A stretch of DNA of 5,458 bases from Coprothermobacterota bacterium (GTDB lineage Bacteria > Caldisericota > JANLFM01). The DNA lies in contig JAPLHX010000138.1 in the NCBI GenBank assembly GCA_026389415.1, positions 1 to 5,458 of the forward strand, written 5' to 3'. The notes under the pieces are model-generated. The model was not told the DNA's origin, did not search any database, and saw only the letters and a list, made by a program, of their open reading frames with translations. A program made the translations under genes and the position numbers. Below are positions 5,314 through 5,458 of this stretch, piece after piece (within the stretch, counting starts at the first letter, position 1; every line of letters starts with the position of its first letter).

Positions 5314-5458
5314 ATGGAACCATATGCGACAACCGAGAACATCGGATCCAAGACTCTGACATGGTTGGAGCGGATCCGTCCGTACAACCAGCATCAGATG
5401 CGACTGAACGTGGCGGCGAGCGTCTTGCTTGTGGTCGACATGCAGCGGTTCTTCCTCG
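5314..5458 (+). CDS. Isochorismatase-family cysteine hydrolase, N-terminal part (runs off right edge)
   Basis: 48 codons are present from an ATG with AAGGAGGA at 5303-5310, an excellent ribosome binding site. Residues 36-48 read S-V-L-L-V-V-D-M-Q-R-F-F-L. This is the first strand and catalytic aspartate (D42) motif of isochorismatase and nicotinamidase-like hydrolases, which use an Asp-Lys-Cys triad; the Lys and Cys lie beyond the window. The roughly 35 residues before that strand are longer than in minimal members and resemble family proteins with an N-terminal helix (W17-L-E-R-I-R-P-Y). The substrate cannot be told. The ATG lies 34 nt after the GTT of the attC-like site, so this may be the next cassette or the resident gene bordering it. 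Confidence 0.75.
   Translation, partial: MEPYATTENIGSKTLTWLERIRPYNQHQMRLNVAASVLLVVDMQRFFL

Overview
The window is a stretch of bacterial chromosome with moderately high G+C content. It holds seven coding regions, two of them cut by the window edges, with short gaps and Shine-Dalgarno starts. Two secreted, metal- or redox-flavoured proteins, an OmpR-type two-component pair and a double flavodoxin/iron-sulfur flavoprotein together suggest an environmental bacterium with anaerobic or redox-versatile metabolism. Chloroflexota (Anaerolineae-like) is my best guess, but it rests on general resemblance of the secreted proteins and is not proven by the sequence.

Layout. Positions 1-405 (minus strand) carry the 5' part of an exported protein with an EF-hand-like loop and three cysteines; it runs off the left edge. 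A 183-nt divergent intergenic region follows. Positions 589-1173 (plus) encode a small exported beta-rich protein with a cysteine-rich tail, closed by a perfect 15-bp-stem terminator (1193-1226). Immediately after that hairpin an extended -10 element lies only 5 nt from the ATG of an OmpR-family response regulator (1244-1912), which has no Shine-Dalgarno, so its mRNA is probably leaderless. The histidine kinase (1913-3304) starts on the base after the regulator's stop codon. The two clearly form one operon and may control the neighbouring envelope proteins, but that is inference from position only.

Positions 3393-4784 encode a 463-residue protein made of two flavodoxin-like halves. The first keeps the FMN phosphate loop and the second carries a C-x2-C-x2-C-x5-C cluster typical of iron-sulfur flavoproteins. 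A 19-bp dyad upstream is a candidate operator.

The right end (about 4785-5458) is the most unusual part. An AT-richer HigA/NadS-like antitoxin gene has no intact toxin beside it, and its best ribosome binding site and ATG are out of frame with its body. It is followed by a 63-bp imperfect hairpin organised like an integron attC recombination site. A GTTAGAA string lies 34 nt before the antitoxin ATG, and the attC-like 3' GTT lies 34 nt before the next gene, the start of an isochorismatase-family hydrolase. I read 4861-5279 as a candidate gene cassette, possibly part of an array without a visible integrase. This is the main hypothesis worth testing.
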